A stretch of 64,000 bases of DNA, from the NCBI GenBank assembly GCA_963681505.1, contig OY811975.1, positions 7,121,490 through 7,185,489 on the forward strand, given 5' to 3'. Position numbers and translations under genes: made by a program. The DNA is from Eunapius fragilis (lineage: Eukaryota; Porifera; Demospongiae; Spongillida; Spongillidae). Below are positions 11,609 through 23,041 of the stretch, in pieces (position 1 is the stretch's first letter; each line of letters begins with the position of its first letter). Below the pieces are notes generated by a model that was not told the origin of the DNA, searched no databases, and worked only from the letters and a program-made list of their open reading frames with translations.

Positions 11609-11811
11609 TATATTTAGCACATTTCTATATGTAGGATATAGTATGTTGTTTGCGTGCTAAATATAGGACTATTCCATTATCCCTTATTATTAGACCATAA
11701 AACAATTCCGCAAGTGTAGACATACTCTTTGTAGGCCGATTTAAATTATTTATAGTGCCTTTTCTGAATTACTTTTCTCTGCATACTCTAGTAACATACA
11801 TGTTCACTTAC

Positions 11812-12138
11812 GTGATTGATCTGTTCTGTTCCTGGCTAATAGTGAGGGTGTTCCATCACCAACTGTTGAACTTGCAGTCACATAGCAATCATATTGTGTG
11901 AATGGCATAAATCCAATCATTGTAACCGATAGTGTTGTTCCATTTACTACCGCTCTATTGGTGGGTACATTTGGTCCAATCACTTGTTCTGGATAGGTTT
12001 GATTATCAGAGGTGTTACAAAATATGATGTAATTCATAATACTGCCAAGTGTTACTGCTGGTGGAGTCCACATGGCAGTAAGTTCGTTTGGAGAGTAAGA
12101 GACAGGTGACAGTCTGAAATTCAGAGGAGATGATGAGA
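11812..12138 (-). CDS. NIDO/FN3 gene, exon 4: first fibronectin type III domain
   Basis: The acceptor TTTTCAG lies just before 12138 and the donor GTAAGT just after 11812. Length is 327 bases with phase 1 at both ends. The domain has the FN3 pattern: LSPVSYSPNELTAMWTPP (strands A-B), then FMPFTQYDCYVTASSTVGDG (strands E-F). It follows the NIDO exon directly across a 62-base intron, so NIDO and FN3 belong to one protein. It is a likely extracellular or membrane-anchored adhesion module. Confidence 0.8.
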
Positions 12139-12200
12139 CTGAAAACATAAGAACGATGCTTATTTGGTAAGAATGCATGAATGTAATCATTATTACATAC

Positions 12201-12486
12201 CAAACGATTGGATTTTTCCATTTATTTTAAAAACCCATAATCCAGGAGTATTAACGTTGCTTGTAGAAGAAATGTTAATTATTGCATTGGTTCTGGATTC
12301 TGGAACAGTTGCATAATTTAGACTGTCTCCTGCATTGAATCCAACCTGTGCTGGAATTCCGCCAAGACTACCTGATGCATTCCCTGATACATCACCTGTT
12401 GTCCACTGCATTAAACCATCAGCATACTGGAATATTGCAAATGATTGAACATTGTCTGTTGCTAGGATGCACTGGAAGGTGTTAGT
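12201..12486 (-). CDS. NIDO/FN3 gene, exon 3: second half of NIDO domain
   Basis: The acceptor TTTCTTTCAG precedes 12486 (phase 0) and the donor GTATGT follows 12201 (phase 1). The residues follow the nidogen-like pattern closely: TNTFQCILATDNVQSFAIFQY, LMQWTTGDVSG, GIPAQVGFNAGD, then SSTSNVNTPGLWVFKING. The NIDO domain (nidogen, mucin-4, tectorin-like) is extracellular. The sequence joins in frame to exon 2 at 19394. The upstream acceptor lies only about 50 bases from the edge of the piggyBac-like element. Confidence 0.85.
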
Positions 12487-12816
12487 CTGAAAGAAATCAA
12501 ATATTTTAAGATTCAAAATGGAAGGTGTAAAAATGGTTTTAACCGATTAATTGCGGAAGACGCCAATTGGCGTCCGTTAATTGATTCTCGAAACGCGGAA
12601 GACGCCAATTGGCGTCCAGCTGGAGACAGACGGTTTAGGAGGTTATAACTAAAAGATGCATCGTCATTTGCACACATCCTGTAACTTTTCGCGTTTGCCA
12701 GTCAGTGGTCAGTAAAGTATTGAAGCTGAAAGGCTTCATCGCTATTTTACTTATCTTGGAAAACACGCTCAAAGAAGGTAAATATTCTGGCTTTGATACA
12801 GTATTTTGTCATAGAA

Positions 12817-12959
12817 TGGCCAAGCGGGCGCGAAGGCTACAGACGGACGATAACCTCGCAACGCTCGAGAATGCAGACATCGTGTGTAGTGTTAGTAGTG
12901 ACGACAGTTGTGATGACGAGCCTATGGTTGGCAGTGACGGCCAATTTAGCGACCGATAG
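12817..12959 (+). pseudogene. Possible piggyBac transposase N-terminal remnant
   Basis: A 47-codon frame from ATG at 12817: a basic start (MAKRARR) followed by a Ser/Asp-rich acidic stretch. This is the usual layout of piggyBac transposase N termini, and it lies just inside the left end of a TTAA-flanked element. It stops at 12957 and the catalytic domain is absent, replaced by the minisatellite. The assignment rests on position and composition only. Confidence 0.35.
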
Positions 12960-13329
12960 ATGGAAGGTATCTCCGTAATTATAGTACGATCGATTCATGA
13001 AGGTGGGCGTCTTTCATTACTTCGTATAGATTGCCCTGTTCCTTGGTTCTAAGGTGACTTCCTTGACAACTACACGGAAACTAATGACATGCATGCCCAG
13101 ACAGCTGACGCCATCTTTTATTGATATGTTCTAGCAGCAAAAGAGAAGATGGCTGTATGTCCTTTCGTCTGTACACAGATAGACCCATCCAACCATCAAT
13201 ACATACACATAATGCCAATGCATTTCAGACAGGTGACAGCGATGCCTCCACGTTGTGCACAGCTGTACAGGGACAGAGATTATGAGTCACAATATGTCCC
13301 AGCAAACATAAAATAATGCTGGTGCTACA

Positions 13330-16165
13330 TACACATCACCTTGAAACGCCCAGTGCATAACCATAGCTACATACACACCCACTGTGAAACCCCCAGCACA
13401 CAACCATAGTTACATACACATCCGCCTTGAAACCCCCAATAGTTACGTACACACCCACCTCGTACCTCTCAACATACACCCATAGCGATGTACACATCCA
13501 TCTTGACACCCCCAGCGTACACTCATGGCTATGTGCACATCCACCAAAACACCCCCAGTGCACACCCATAAGTATGTACACATCCCACTCGACACCCCCA
13601 GCGCACACCCATAGGTACTCACACATCCCCCTCAACCCCCCGAGCACACACACATAGGTATGTACACATCCCCCTCACCACCCCCAGCGCACACACATAG
13701 GTATGCACACATCCCCCTCAACACCCCCAGCACACACCCACTGGTATGTACACATCCCCCTCAACACCCCCAGCGCACACACATAGGTATGCACACATCC
13801 CCCTCAACACCCCCAGCGCACACACATAGGTATGCACACATCCCCCTCAACACCCCAGCACACACACATAGGTATGCACACATCCCCCTCAACACCCCCA
13901 GCGCACACCCATAGGTATTCACACATCCCCCTCAACCCCCCGAGCACACACACATAGGTATGTACACATCCCCCTCACCACCCCCAGCGCACACACATAG
14001 GTATGCACACATCCCCCTCAACACCCCCAGCGCACACACATAGGTATGCACACATCCCCTCAACACCCCCAGCGCACACACATAGGTATGCACACATCCC
14101 CCTCAACACCCCAGCACACACACATAGGTATGTACACATCCCCCTCACCACCCCCAGCGCACACACATAGGTATGCACACATCCCCCTCAACACCCCCAG
14201 CGCACACACATAGGTATGCACACATCCCCCTCAACACCCCCAGCGCACACACATAGGTATGCACACATCTCCCTCAACACCCCCAGCGCACACACATAGG
14301 TATGCACACATCCCCCTCAACACCCCCAGCGCACACACATAGGTATGCACACATCCCCCTCAACACCCCCAGCGCACACCCATAGGTATTCACACATCCC
14401 CCTCACCACCCCCAGCGCACACCTGTAGGTATGCACACATCTCCCTCAACACCCCCAGCGCACACACATAGGTATGCACACATCCCCCTCAACACCCCCA
14501 GCGCACACACATAGGTATGCACACATCTCCCTCAACACCCCCAGCGCACACACATAGGTATGCACACATCCCCCTCAACACCCCCAGCGCACACACATAG
14601 GTATGCACACATCTCCCTCAACACCCCCAGCGCACACACATAGGTATGCACACATCCCCCTCAACACCCCCAGCGCACACCTGTAGGTATTCACACAGCC
14701 CCTCAACACCCCCAGCGCACACACATAGGTATGCACACATCCCCCTCAACACCCCCAGCGCACACACATAGGTATGTACACATCCCCTCACCACCCCCAG
14801 CGCACACACATAGGTATGCACACATCTCCCTCAACACCCCCAGCGCACACACATAGGTATGCACACATCCCCCTCAACACCCCCAGCGCACACACATAGG
14901 TATGCACACATCCCCCTCAACACCCCCAGCGCACACCTGTAGGTATTCACACATCTCCCTCAACACCCCCAGCGCACACACATAGGTATGCACACATCCC
15001 CCTCAACACCCCCAGCGCACACACATAGGTATGTACACATTCCCCTCACCACCCCCAGCGCACACACATAGGTATGCACACATCACCCTCAACACCCCCA
15101 GCGCACACACATAGGTATGTACACATCCCCCTCAACACCCCCAGCGCACACACATAGGTATGCACACATCCCCCTCAACACCCCCAGCGCACACATATAG
15201 GTACTCACACATCCCCCTCACCACCCCAGCACACTCACATAGGTATGTACACATCCCCCTCACTACCCCCAGCGCACACACATAGGTATGTACACATCCC
15301 CCTCACCACCCCCAGCGCACACACATAGGTATGCACACATCCCCCTCAACACCCCCAGCGCACACACATAGGTATGCACACATCCCTCTCAACACCCCCA
15401 GCGCACACACATAGGTATGTACACATTCCCCTTAACACCCCCAGCGCACACACATAGGTATGTACACATCCCCCTCACCACCCCCAGCGCACACACATAG
15501 GTATGTACACATCCCCCTCAACACCCCCAGCGCACACACATAGGTATGTACACATCCCCCTCACCACCCCCAGCGCACACACATAGGTATGCACACATCC
15601 CCCTCACCACCCCCAGCGCACACACATAGGTATGCACACATCCCTCTCAACACCCCCAGTGCACACACATAGGTATGCACACATCCCCCTCACCACCCCC
15701 AGCGCACACACATAGGTATGCACACATCCCCCTCAACACCCCCAGCGCACACACATAGGTATGTACACATCCCCCTCAACACCCCCAGCGCACACACATA
15801 GGTATGTACACATCCCCCTCACCACCCCCAGCGCACACACATAGGTATGCACACATCCCCCTCACCACCCCCAGCGCACACACATAGGTATGCACACATC
15901 CCCCTCAATACCCCCAGCGCACACACATAGGTATGCACACATCCCCCTCAACACCCCCAGTGCACACACATAGGTATGCACACATCCCCCTCACCACCCC
16001 CAGCGCACACACATAGGTATGCACACATCCCCCTCAACACCCCCAGCGCACACACATAGGTATGCACACATCGCCCTCAACACCCCCAGCGCACACACAT
16101 AGGTATGCACACATCCCCCTCAACACCCTAGTGTACACCATAGCTATGCACACATACATGTACAT
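13330..16165. repeat. Minisatellite, 43-bp unit, about 65 copies
   Basis: The tandem unit carries CACACATAGGTATGCACAC and CCCCTCAACACCCCCAGC. Period is 43 bases, with variants TATGTAC for TATGCAC and CACCACCCCC for CAACACCCCC. The left edge (13330-13620) is degenerate and the centre almost uniform, as expected for expansion by unequal exchange. Because 43 is not a multiple of 3, long frames in it have no meaning. Confidence 0.95.
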
Positions 16166-16891
16166 CTCAACACCCCTATCCATAGCAATGTACTCGACAC
16201 TCGTACATATAGAAATACCCTTCAACGGGTATGAAATGGTGTTCTGGTGTACTTACCACCCCAAAGTACTTGCTTACAAACTACTTGCTTACCACTTATA
16301 ATTTGAATTACAAGTCCCCGCCTGCCAGTCACAGCGTGCGTCTCATTAGCTTCATCGATGCGCTTGACATCTTCCATACGTCGCACCCCTATTGGCATCG
16401 AAGCACATATACGCAAGACAAAGTCAAACCGCAGAGTACAGAGCAAGCTGTTGTGGCGGTAGCATCTTCCACGGCACTAAATAGAATCAATGCTCGGATG
16501 TTTTGACAACGCACCCTTCCCCGATATAGTCGAGAGAACAAAAAGGTTCTCGCATGCTTAGTATGCCTCAGATATACCACTTACATTTCATTAGTGTGAG
16601 AACTGTTTCACCATGCTCGCGTCACAACGTCTTTGTAAACCTGTCCGTCTCTGTTGAACATTGTGATATCTGCTCTTGCTATGTTTCCAACAACGGATCT
16701 CCAATCGGAATGCACTAGCGAATAGCTGATCTACCCATCAGCCCGATTTCAAAAAGTTGCCAATATCAAAGTCGCTTCGTTCAAAACATATCCCGCGCCA
16801 GTCATACGATATCTAAATAAGCATTATCCACAAAATTTAATTCCGCGGTTAGAGGTTACGTAACGTAATAATTCCGCGTATAATCGGTTAA

Positions 16892-17290
16892 TTAGGGAGA
16901 TTCTTTAGTTAATTTTTTCTGATATTTAGTATAAGCAAATTAGAAATCATGTATGGCAAAATTTAAATATACCGTAAAATCCCAATTAAACGCCTCGTCA
17001 ATCTGGGATGACCAGCATGAATACCCCCCACAAAAACAGCAGCACCGCCATAACGGCATACCCTGGCATCGCTAGTATGTGTGAACCACCAACCGCCCTT
17101 ACAACAGAGCTGGTATATCTATGGCTAGTATCCAAGCAAGAGTTTTTTTTTTTTGTCCCAAATAAATGCCACGGCATTCAGTTGCGATTTAACGGTAAAA
17201 TGATATCTACTACCTTAGTGTAATTTGTGCTGATACATGAATGTGTGAAAGTGCTGATGTGCGACCCGTTACTGGCAATCAAGCCAGATC
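16892..17290. other. Unassigned intron DNA
   Basis: Holds an element-like block beginning TACCGTAAAATCCCAATT near 16971 and a T-run near 17143. No exon seen. Confidence 0.3.
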
Positions 17291-17292
17291 AC

Positions 17293-17730
17293 AGATAGCT
17301 AAGCAAACTGGTGTGGTTGGGTAAGTGCTGTCCATACATGCTTAAATCAACATCCACCTCATCCTGACTGTCTATGTCACCACCATCCACTTCACCATCC
17401 TTGTCATGACTGCTGGACCATTGATCATCATCTGCATCTGAGTATAATCTGTGCCAATGGGATGACTGAACTCTTCAGAAATGGAATCAAGTTCATTAGA
17501 TGCTTCTCTAGCAAGATCACTAACTTTAGTTCAGTAAATATGATAAGGGTTACTTGTTTCTATGCCACAGCTTCAAGTGACCTCACTGTTGTCTCCTTTG
17601 TTACTGCCTCCCATGCACTGCATCATCAGCTGTTTTGAAGAAACTCTCATTTTGCCTGCAGTAGTTTTGTCATTTTGGCCTTCTACCATCCAGCTACTGT
17701 AAAGACTGCGATACTGTGCTTTGAATGGTG
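17293..17730 (-). pseudogene. pogo/Tigger-like transposase C-terminal remnant
   Basis: The minus strand reads PFKAQYRSLYSSWMVEG, then an Ala-Gly-Lys-Met...SSKQLMMQ stretch; after a frame change AWEAVTKETT follows, and finally an acidic tail (YSDADDDQWSSSHD, VDGGDIDSQDEVDVD) ending at 17293. This order resembles the C terminus of DDE_1 (pogo) transposases, where a Tyr-rich helix and a W-x-x-AW segment are followed by an acidic tail. At least two frame breaks and one stop are present. Catalytic residues are not in the fragment. Confidence 0.35.
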
Positions 17731-18233
17731 TATTAAAACAAATAAGTCCCATACAATGATATAAAGACTGTCTGATTGCTAAACGAATTCAATTCGAAAC
17801 CTGGACGTCCAGGCTCCAAACATGATGCCTGCCGTAGGTATTAAAACTACCAACAAAATAGGTATGTTAATCAATGGCATATCGCTTTAATAAATACGTT
17901 GAAATAAGCTTTATCTGATGTATGTGTATGGCTTCACATGCAGGCCTGCATGTGCATACCATGTTAACGCATGTTGGGAATTAATTATTGGGTTGGTGGT
18001 TAAATTCTAATGTAGCAAAAGAAATGTTTTAATGCCTGCAATCATTTCCTATAGTTACTCCCTGTATGAACCCATGAGTATAATGGTCATCTTGAAAAGG
18101 CTTAGAAAGCTGTACTGTAAGCGTGTCTATTTGACTTGCATCAAGGGACACCCCGCTAGCTTCATCAAGTTTCCTTCATGCCAAACTACTACAAGGCCCC
18201 TCACTCCTCCCCATCAGGATTCGCCCTTTTCCT

Positions 18234-18266
18234 TAGATGCCCCCCCCCCCCCCCCCCCCCCCCCCC
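18234..18266. repeat. Poly-C run
   Basis: About 27 C residues. Neighbouring sequence from 17760 to 18620 has no supported gene. Confidence 0.9.
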
Positions 18267-18621
18267 TTCCTTGGACCATTCCATCCAGTAGATGTCCCCT
18301 CCCACATCCACATAGTACACCCCTCCTGCTCCAAGAGTAGATGGAAGTTCCAAAAGTAGACACCATTTCTAATATGTACACCATCTTTGTATCTGGGAAA
18401 AGGGATCTGCTGCAACTAAGTATTGCTGCAGTCCAATCGGTCACCATGTCATTATCACACATAGACTCTGAATTCAGGTGTTCATATAAGCTAGTATGCA
18501 GTACAAATTGCGTAGTTTCGAATTTGTCAATACTGTGGTTGGTTATATTTCAGGAGCGAGGGGTGCAATATCACCACAAAATTAATTGGAATAATCTCTT
18601 ATCTCATGATATAATAAAATA

Positions 18622-18815
18622 ACAGATTAAAATCATTCTCTTTAAGAACGTTGTTGGCATATAGGATTGAAAGGCAATAGTAGTGTAAAATGGAAGAATC
18701 TGAAATCTAATAGTAAATGGGCGAAAAGTATCTTATTAGACCCTTTTTTACAGCACTATTGCCTTCCAATCCTATATGCCACCAACGTTCTCATAGAGAA
18801 TGGTTTTATTACATG
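18622..18815. mobile_element. Hairpin MITE, short copy
   Basis: ATTCTCTTTAAGAACGTTG and GGCATATAGGATTGAAAGGC are mirrored by GCCTTCCAATCCTATATGCC and CAACGTTCTCATAGAGAAT. Same family as 3811 and 44750, with a shorter loop. Confidence 0.7.
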
Positions 18816-19393
18816 CTGCATCCTGGCTACTGGTCACACCTTCTCCTGGTCTAAATCTGCACCTTGACCCTAATGAGCTGCAAATTCCATCCAATGGTGG
18901 CAAGGGATAGACACGGCTAAAGGCTCTTTGTGCTCTCTGTGCTCTTGAGCGCCTTGAAGCAAACGACCCCAAGTGTTTCCAGGCAGCCACCCTCGAACTA
19001 ACAACGATAAAGTATGCTACCGCCCGATCCAGCTGAGTAACGTGCATGACCGGATAAATAATACAGCTCATTTCCCGCTGTAAATTGCTTGTCATGTAAT
19101 TGGGAATTTTTTTATGTGCTACGTTCCTATTCGCTAAATGCATGACATATCCAAATCTCGTTTGAACCAACAGAAGTGAGTGAAATTTACCATTCTGCAT
19201 CAACTTCTGATTCACGAAGGTTTCCGCTTATCTTTGTACAGATGCCATGTTATTTTAATGTCCTGCATGCAGATTTATATTCTTTTTTGCTGAGGTCAGA
19301 TGCATCTGCCATACTACGCAGTTCAATGCGACTGGTGATATTAAGGTCTGTGTATATAGCATGCATGTACATGCACTCAGCTGTAATTATTAC

Positions 19394-19672
19394 CTTGTCC
19401 GTGTTGTAATCGTAGTAGCCAACGTGATCCCATGTTGCAATGAATAACCATGTCAGGTTAAAATTTGGTCCTGACAGCACTAACGGAATGTCAATTTTTG
19501 CTTTTGCTAACAGTAGTGGGTCGAATGTAGATCTGTACCAAATATTGCCTGTGCCTCTAGTGTCAACGTCACTGAAATATGGTGCTATCATAGGATTGCT
19601 CAGGAAAGGAAACGCCCTTGGTGTATACTCACGATATGGATGATTAAATGTCAAGTCTCCATTGGTGTTCAC
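19394..19672 (-). CDS. NIDO/FN3 gene, exon 2: first half of NIDO domain
   Basis: The acceptor (T-rich tract, then AAATCCAG) lies before 19672 and the donor GTAATA after 19394. Length is 279 bases, phase 0 on both sides. Residues follow the NIDO pattern: VNTNGDLTFNHPY, NPMIAPYFSDVDTRG, GNIWYRS, NLTWLFIATWDHVGYYDYNTDK. The exon joins in frame to exon 1 (which ends with the typical YDVVF strand) and to exon 3. The donor is slightly weak (GTAATA rather than GTAAGT). Confidence 0.85.
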
Positions 19673-20260
19673 CTGGATTTAAAAAAAAAAAAATTGTAAT
19701 TATATATATGGCGTGCACTATTATGAATGGCATAATTTTCAAAGACATAAATCTAGCGTGATTGGATGGAAAAAAAATGAACTGCCAACATTAAAGAAAG
19801 AATAATTGGGTATAACATCCACGTGTAAAAACAAATCACCCATATGCATTTGGCTAGGTATGGGATCCCGGCCCCGTGACCTACTTTAACCATGATAAAA
19901 TTTGTGTTTTTGGGCAAATATGCATTAAGGGCCTGCGCATGGAGTAGGGCTCCATGCTAGGAGCTTTGTAATTATAGATGGATTATAAGTATTCACAAAA
20001 ATTTGATGCTTCTTTAAGTATACCATTGAAAAGTGGTGACTAAGAATCCACATGTTGTAAGAAAAGGTTACCCATGCAAGGAACTTGTGACTTGTAAAAA
20101 AAGAAAACTGCCGCATGCATGCACATCTTGTACGTGTGGTTGACGTATACGCATGCGCATTATTTATTTAAAGCAGTCTAGTGTGCCACATCTGCCAAAC
20201 TCTTGAGCCCAAATCTTAGCACGCTATAGCGTCCAGGACCAATTGTTGTATAGGGGAATT
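19673..20260. other. Intron 1, unassigned
   Basis: Begins with an A/T-rich run next to the acceptor. No element ends or exons recognised. Confidence 0.3.
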
Positions 20261-20274
20261 TGGTGAATAGGAAT

Positions 20275-20430
<156 letters not shown>

Positions 20431-20514
20431 AATGCTTTTTATGTGCGTAGCGTTACGTAACGTTAACCTTTGCAAAATGGTGAGGTCGATTTAGGCCATT
20501 CAAAATGTGATTAC

Positions 20515-20746
20515 CTATAATAGTTTCCCTTAGTCGCACGCCGCCGTTATATAATGTCACCATTATGTCCATTTTACATGCATAACCTTGCTGTGTACAA
20601 ATTACATTGGAGACATTACTCAGGCTGAAGATGTACATAATATACTCAAGTGAGGTGGTAGGCGGCGGGCTGATGACGCGGTACGAGGCATATGTGATCC
20701 CAGCTGCCCGCGTGAGAAATAAAATAAATATTCGGACGGGAAACAT
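20515..20746 (-). CDS. Possible first exon of a secreted protein, inside intron 1
   Basis: From ATG at 20746 the minus strand encodes a hydrophobic start (MFPVRIFILFLTRAAGITYA) that looks like a signal peptide, then a Ser/Pro/Thr stretch and two cysteines about ten residues apart (VICTQQGYACKM). It ends at a good donor, G then GTAATC, at 20514, phase 1. No domain is recognised. It could be an alternative or nested gene within intron 1 of the NIDO gene, on the same strand. Confidence 0.35.
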
Positions 20747-21309
20747 TTGGAATGTATTTATATATCAACCGTGCGACTATGTATGTGGCTATCTATTTAC
20801 AAACAGGTTCAGAATCGTACAGTTTTATGCGTACTATTTGTCATTGTAACGTGGGTACAGTGCCAACTTGCACATTAAGCTAGAAATTTAACACCTCACA
20901 CATCAAGAAAATATGCCCTATTCATTGAGATCTACACATATTGTTAGTGTCCTTATAGTGTTACACAATTTACATTATCGATAATTGTCCTATTAGAGGT
21001 TGGTTTGAAATTATTAGGGGTAGGAGGCAATTATCGATTAGGATTCACTCCGGAAGCGTCGCCCTATTCAGATTTTCATTAAAATGCTGTTTTTTGTAAA
21101 CTTACATAGCAAGCTAGGGGATTCTTCCAGCAGTTTATAAATCGAACATTGGCGCCTTGCCAACTTACTAAAACACAACTAACCTCTCCAACACCAAACA
21201 TAGCTCAGCAGTAGGCAGCAAGTGTGACATTATTATGCATGATGAATGCAACAGCCACAGCAATTCGACCGTCCGCATATATGCGGGTGATTGCAAAATC
21301 CGCATTCAG

Positions 21310-21642
21310 TCACGCAGCCGTGTGTATCACAAAGCGCGCACTCAAGGTTATCGTAGTCACGTACTTCACCGCCCAATCTTGTGAATATAATTCAACTGTC
21401 TTTTTTTTAACCATCTCCTCACGTTGATTGAATTTGAATTCGAATACCTCTCTACACACGCCGAGGCTACAGTTGCAGTACCGCAGTGTGATTGTTGAGC
21501 GCCCGGGGACATAATGCACTAATGGTGCATGTAAGGTCAAATTAGCTAGTTTTCTTATGCTTGAAACTGAAAACAATGTGCCCGTAAACACATCGTTTGT
21601 TCCTTGCACAGAGAGACACCAAGCTTGTCGACAATGGTTCAC
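21310..21642 (-). CDS. Possible exon, unrecognised extracellular-type sequence
   Basis: The minus strand is open for 110 codons with beta-strand-like patterning: GTLFSVSSIRKLANLTLHAP, TITLRYCNCSLGVC, then VKYVTTITLSARF. It has three close cysteines and an N-glycosylation motif (NLT). It lies 560 bases upstream of the possible secreted first exon at 20.7 kb on the same strand. No clear splice borders were fixed. Composition is more gene-like than the surrounding DNA, but no family was recognised. Confidence 0.3.
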   Translation of the reverse strand: MNHCRQAWCLSVQGTNDVFTGTLFSVSSIRKLANLTLHAPLVHYVPGRSTITLRYCNCSLGVCREVFEFKFNQREEMVKKKTVELYSQDWAVKYVTTITLSARFVIHTAA

Positions 21643-21685
21643 ATTGGTTTGTCAAAAAAAAAAACATGTTGAGTCCTTTTTATTC

Positions 21686-21880
21686 ATTGCTTCAACACTG
21701 TTTTGTTCGACAAACCCAGGATGGCTTTTAGGCTATTCCCACCCTGGATCGCAAATCCCAGGATGGTTTTTACGATATTCTCATGCTAGACGCTCAATTC
21801 CAGGATGGCTTTTATTTAAAAACTACTCTAAAAATCCAAGGCTGGGATTTTATCCTGTACATGAACGTGTGCATTGCATT
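21686..21880 (+). repeat. 'Cccaggatgg' repeat family member
   Basis: Holds three spaced copies of CCCAGGATGG or CCAGGATGG, with TTTTTACGATATTC between them and GTTTTGTTCGACAAACCC at the left. Same family as the inverted repeats at 34.8 and 36.2 kb. Confidence 0.5.
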
Positions 21881-22591
21881 ATTACGGGCATACCACTCAC
21901 AGGAAATAGCCACTACACCATTCAGAGTCACCAGTGGCGGTGATTCTTCCAATACCATTTGAGTGAGACCTCAGACCAATATGTAGTAAATACGACAAGC
22001 CTTGTGTCAAGACACATAACATGCTTATATAAGCGTGAATTGCCATTATTAGAATTAAGTAAACACCCGAGTAAAATGACCATGTTACCATCAGGGTGGG
22101 CTTACGATTAAAGCAATGTGCTGGACAGAATAGTCAATTCACATCTATACGTAGATTTTATTTTGCAAGTGCTAGGATTGAAATATATAAATCTTAAGTG
22201 AGAAGACCACTCAGAAGTTTATGGCTAAAGACCTAAGGAAACAATTGTAGTGTGGTGTGGTTTTTGTATAGTGTATTGGAGTATGTGAAAGTAATAACAA
22301 CGCTATCGATTGCCCGAGACTTTGGATAATAAGGCGCAGGAATTAATGTGCTGTAGGATGGTACCAGAGAGAGTTACCTCTGATGTTATAATGTGTGGGC
22401 AGAGATTATATATTATCTCTGGTGTGGACAGCATGGAATTATAAGAATTCTGGTGTGGACGGTAGCTGTTACTTTGTGTTAATTGGCCCCGTTTCCAATC
22501 CCTCGTATATTATCTCTGCTTGTATCCTGCTTAAGTTTATTCTATAACCGATGTGTTAGTGTTTTCAGATCGAAATCATTCTGCGCTCGCA
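21881..22591. other. Intron 1, unassigned
   Basis: No exon or repeat end recognised. It borders the foldback element at 22592. Confidence 0.3.
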
Positions 22592-22919
22592 CATAGCGAA
22601 AAGTAACAGCTCGCACATTGCGAAAATAAGCCCTATTCATTGTGGTGTTAGGCCAGGATTAGTGTTCTTTGCGTGACCCAATCGATCGCTGCAAACTACC
22701 GCTAATGAGTTCACGCGGCCCTGGAACTCATTAGACGGTAGTTTATGTAAACCACCGACCTGTTGATCATCCCAGAAAATATTATTTTATAATATGTACA
22801 TTAACCCTTTAGCTGAGAAGAAAACACCTGAACGGAATGGCTTTACCGTTTTTCTTCTTGTATTTTCTATGTCCGCGATGATTAAGGCAGCTTGCGTATT
22901 TCTCCAGCAGCTATGCATG

Positions 22920-23022
22920 TGTAGCGCATGCGCTATGACCTTTGTACTTGTATCTGTATTATATAAGCACGTATGTGATTGCATTGATGATCCTTTTTGC
23001 CACACCTGTATCCGACGCTACA
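22920..23022 (+). repeat. 5' LTR of Ty3-type element (103 bp)
   Basis: Begins TGTAGCG and ends CGCTACA. A TATA box (TATATAAG, 22960-22967) lies in the middle. It differs from the 3' LTR (27824-27926) at two positions only, so the insertion is young. The flanking CATG at 22916-22919 is the target duplication. Confidence 0.9.
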
Positions 23023-23023
23023 T

Positions 23024-23041
23024 TGGTGTCAGGAGTGGGAT
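23024..23041 (+). promoter_or_regulatory. Primer binding site, tRNA-Leu type
   Basis: TGGTGTCAGGAGTGGGAT, starting one base after the LTR, is complementary to the 3' end of animal tRNA-Leu (CAG/AAG group) including CCA. Its last two bases are the first two of the Gag start codon. Confidence 0.8.

Larger units (their letters stand above)
10096..11696. mobile_element. Hairpin MITE interrupted by a nested TIR element
   Basis: The left part (10096-10217) matches the left arm of the MITE at 44750 (ACAAGTAAATAAAAA, GAAAGTTGGTGG, GGTGGTGTAAAAAGG). The loop and right arm resume at 11609 (TATATTTAGCAC ... GTGCTAAATATAGG ... CTATTCCATT). The right arm is truncated near 11696. The gap is filled by the separate element at 10218-11608. 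Confidence 0.65.
12539..16891. mobile_element. piggyBac-like element with TTAA flanks, filled by a minisatellite
   Basis: Left end: TTAA then CCGATTAATTGCGGAA. Right end (complement): TTAA then CCGATTATACGCGGAA. Thirteen of 16 terminal bases agree and both ends abut TTAA, the target site of piggyBac transposons. Subterminal repeats GACGCCAATTGGCGTC occur twice (about 12556 and 12601). An ORF at 12817-12959 begins MAKRARRLQTDD and is acidic (SSDDSCDDE), which resembles a piggyBac transposase N terminus. No DDD catalytic part is visible. The centre is a tandem array of about 2.8 kb. Confidence 0.55.

Noticed and set aside
13330-16165. Long open frames of 60-105 codons across the 43-bp array
   Set aside because: They arise from the repeat itself; the unit length is not a multiple of three and the frames drift between units.
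13330-16165. CRISPR-like array
   Set aside because: The repeats are directly adjacent with no unique spacers, and the DNA is eukaryotic.
16971-17230. Coding exon at 17008-17223
   Set aside because: Overlaps a repeat-like block (TACCGTAAAATCCC) and has no domain or splice support.
22794-23039. N-terminal extension of the Ty3 Gag frame to 22794
   Set aside because: This part is foldback arm, LTR and primer binding site; the true start is at 23040.
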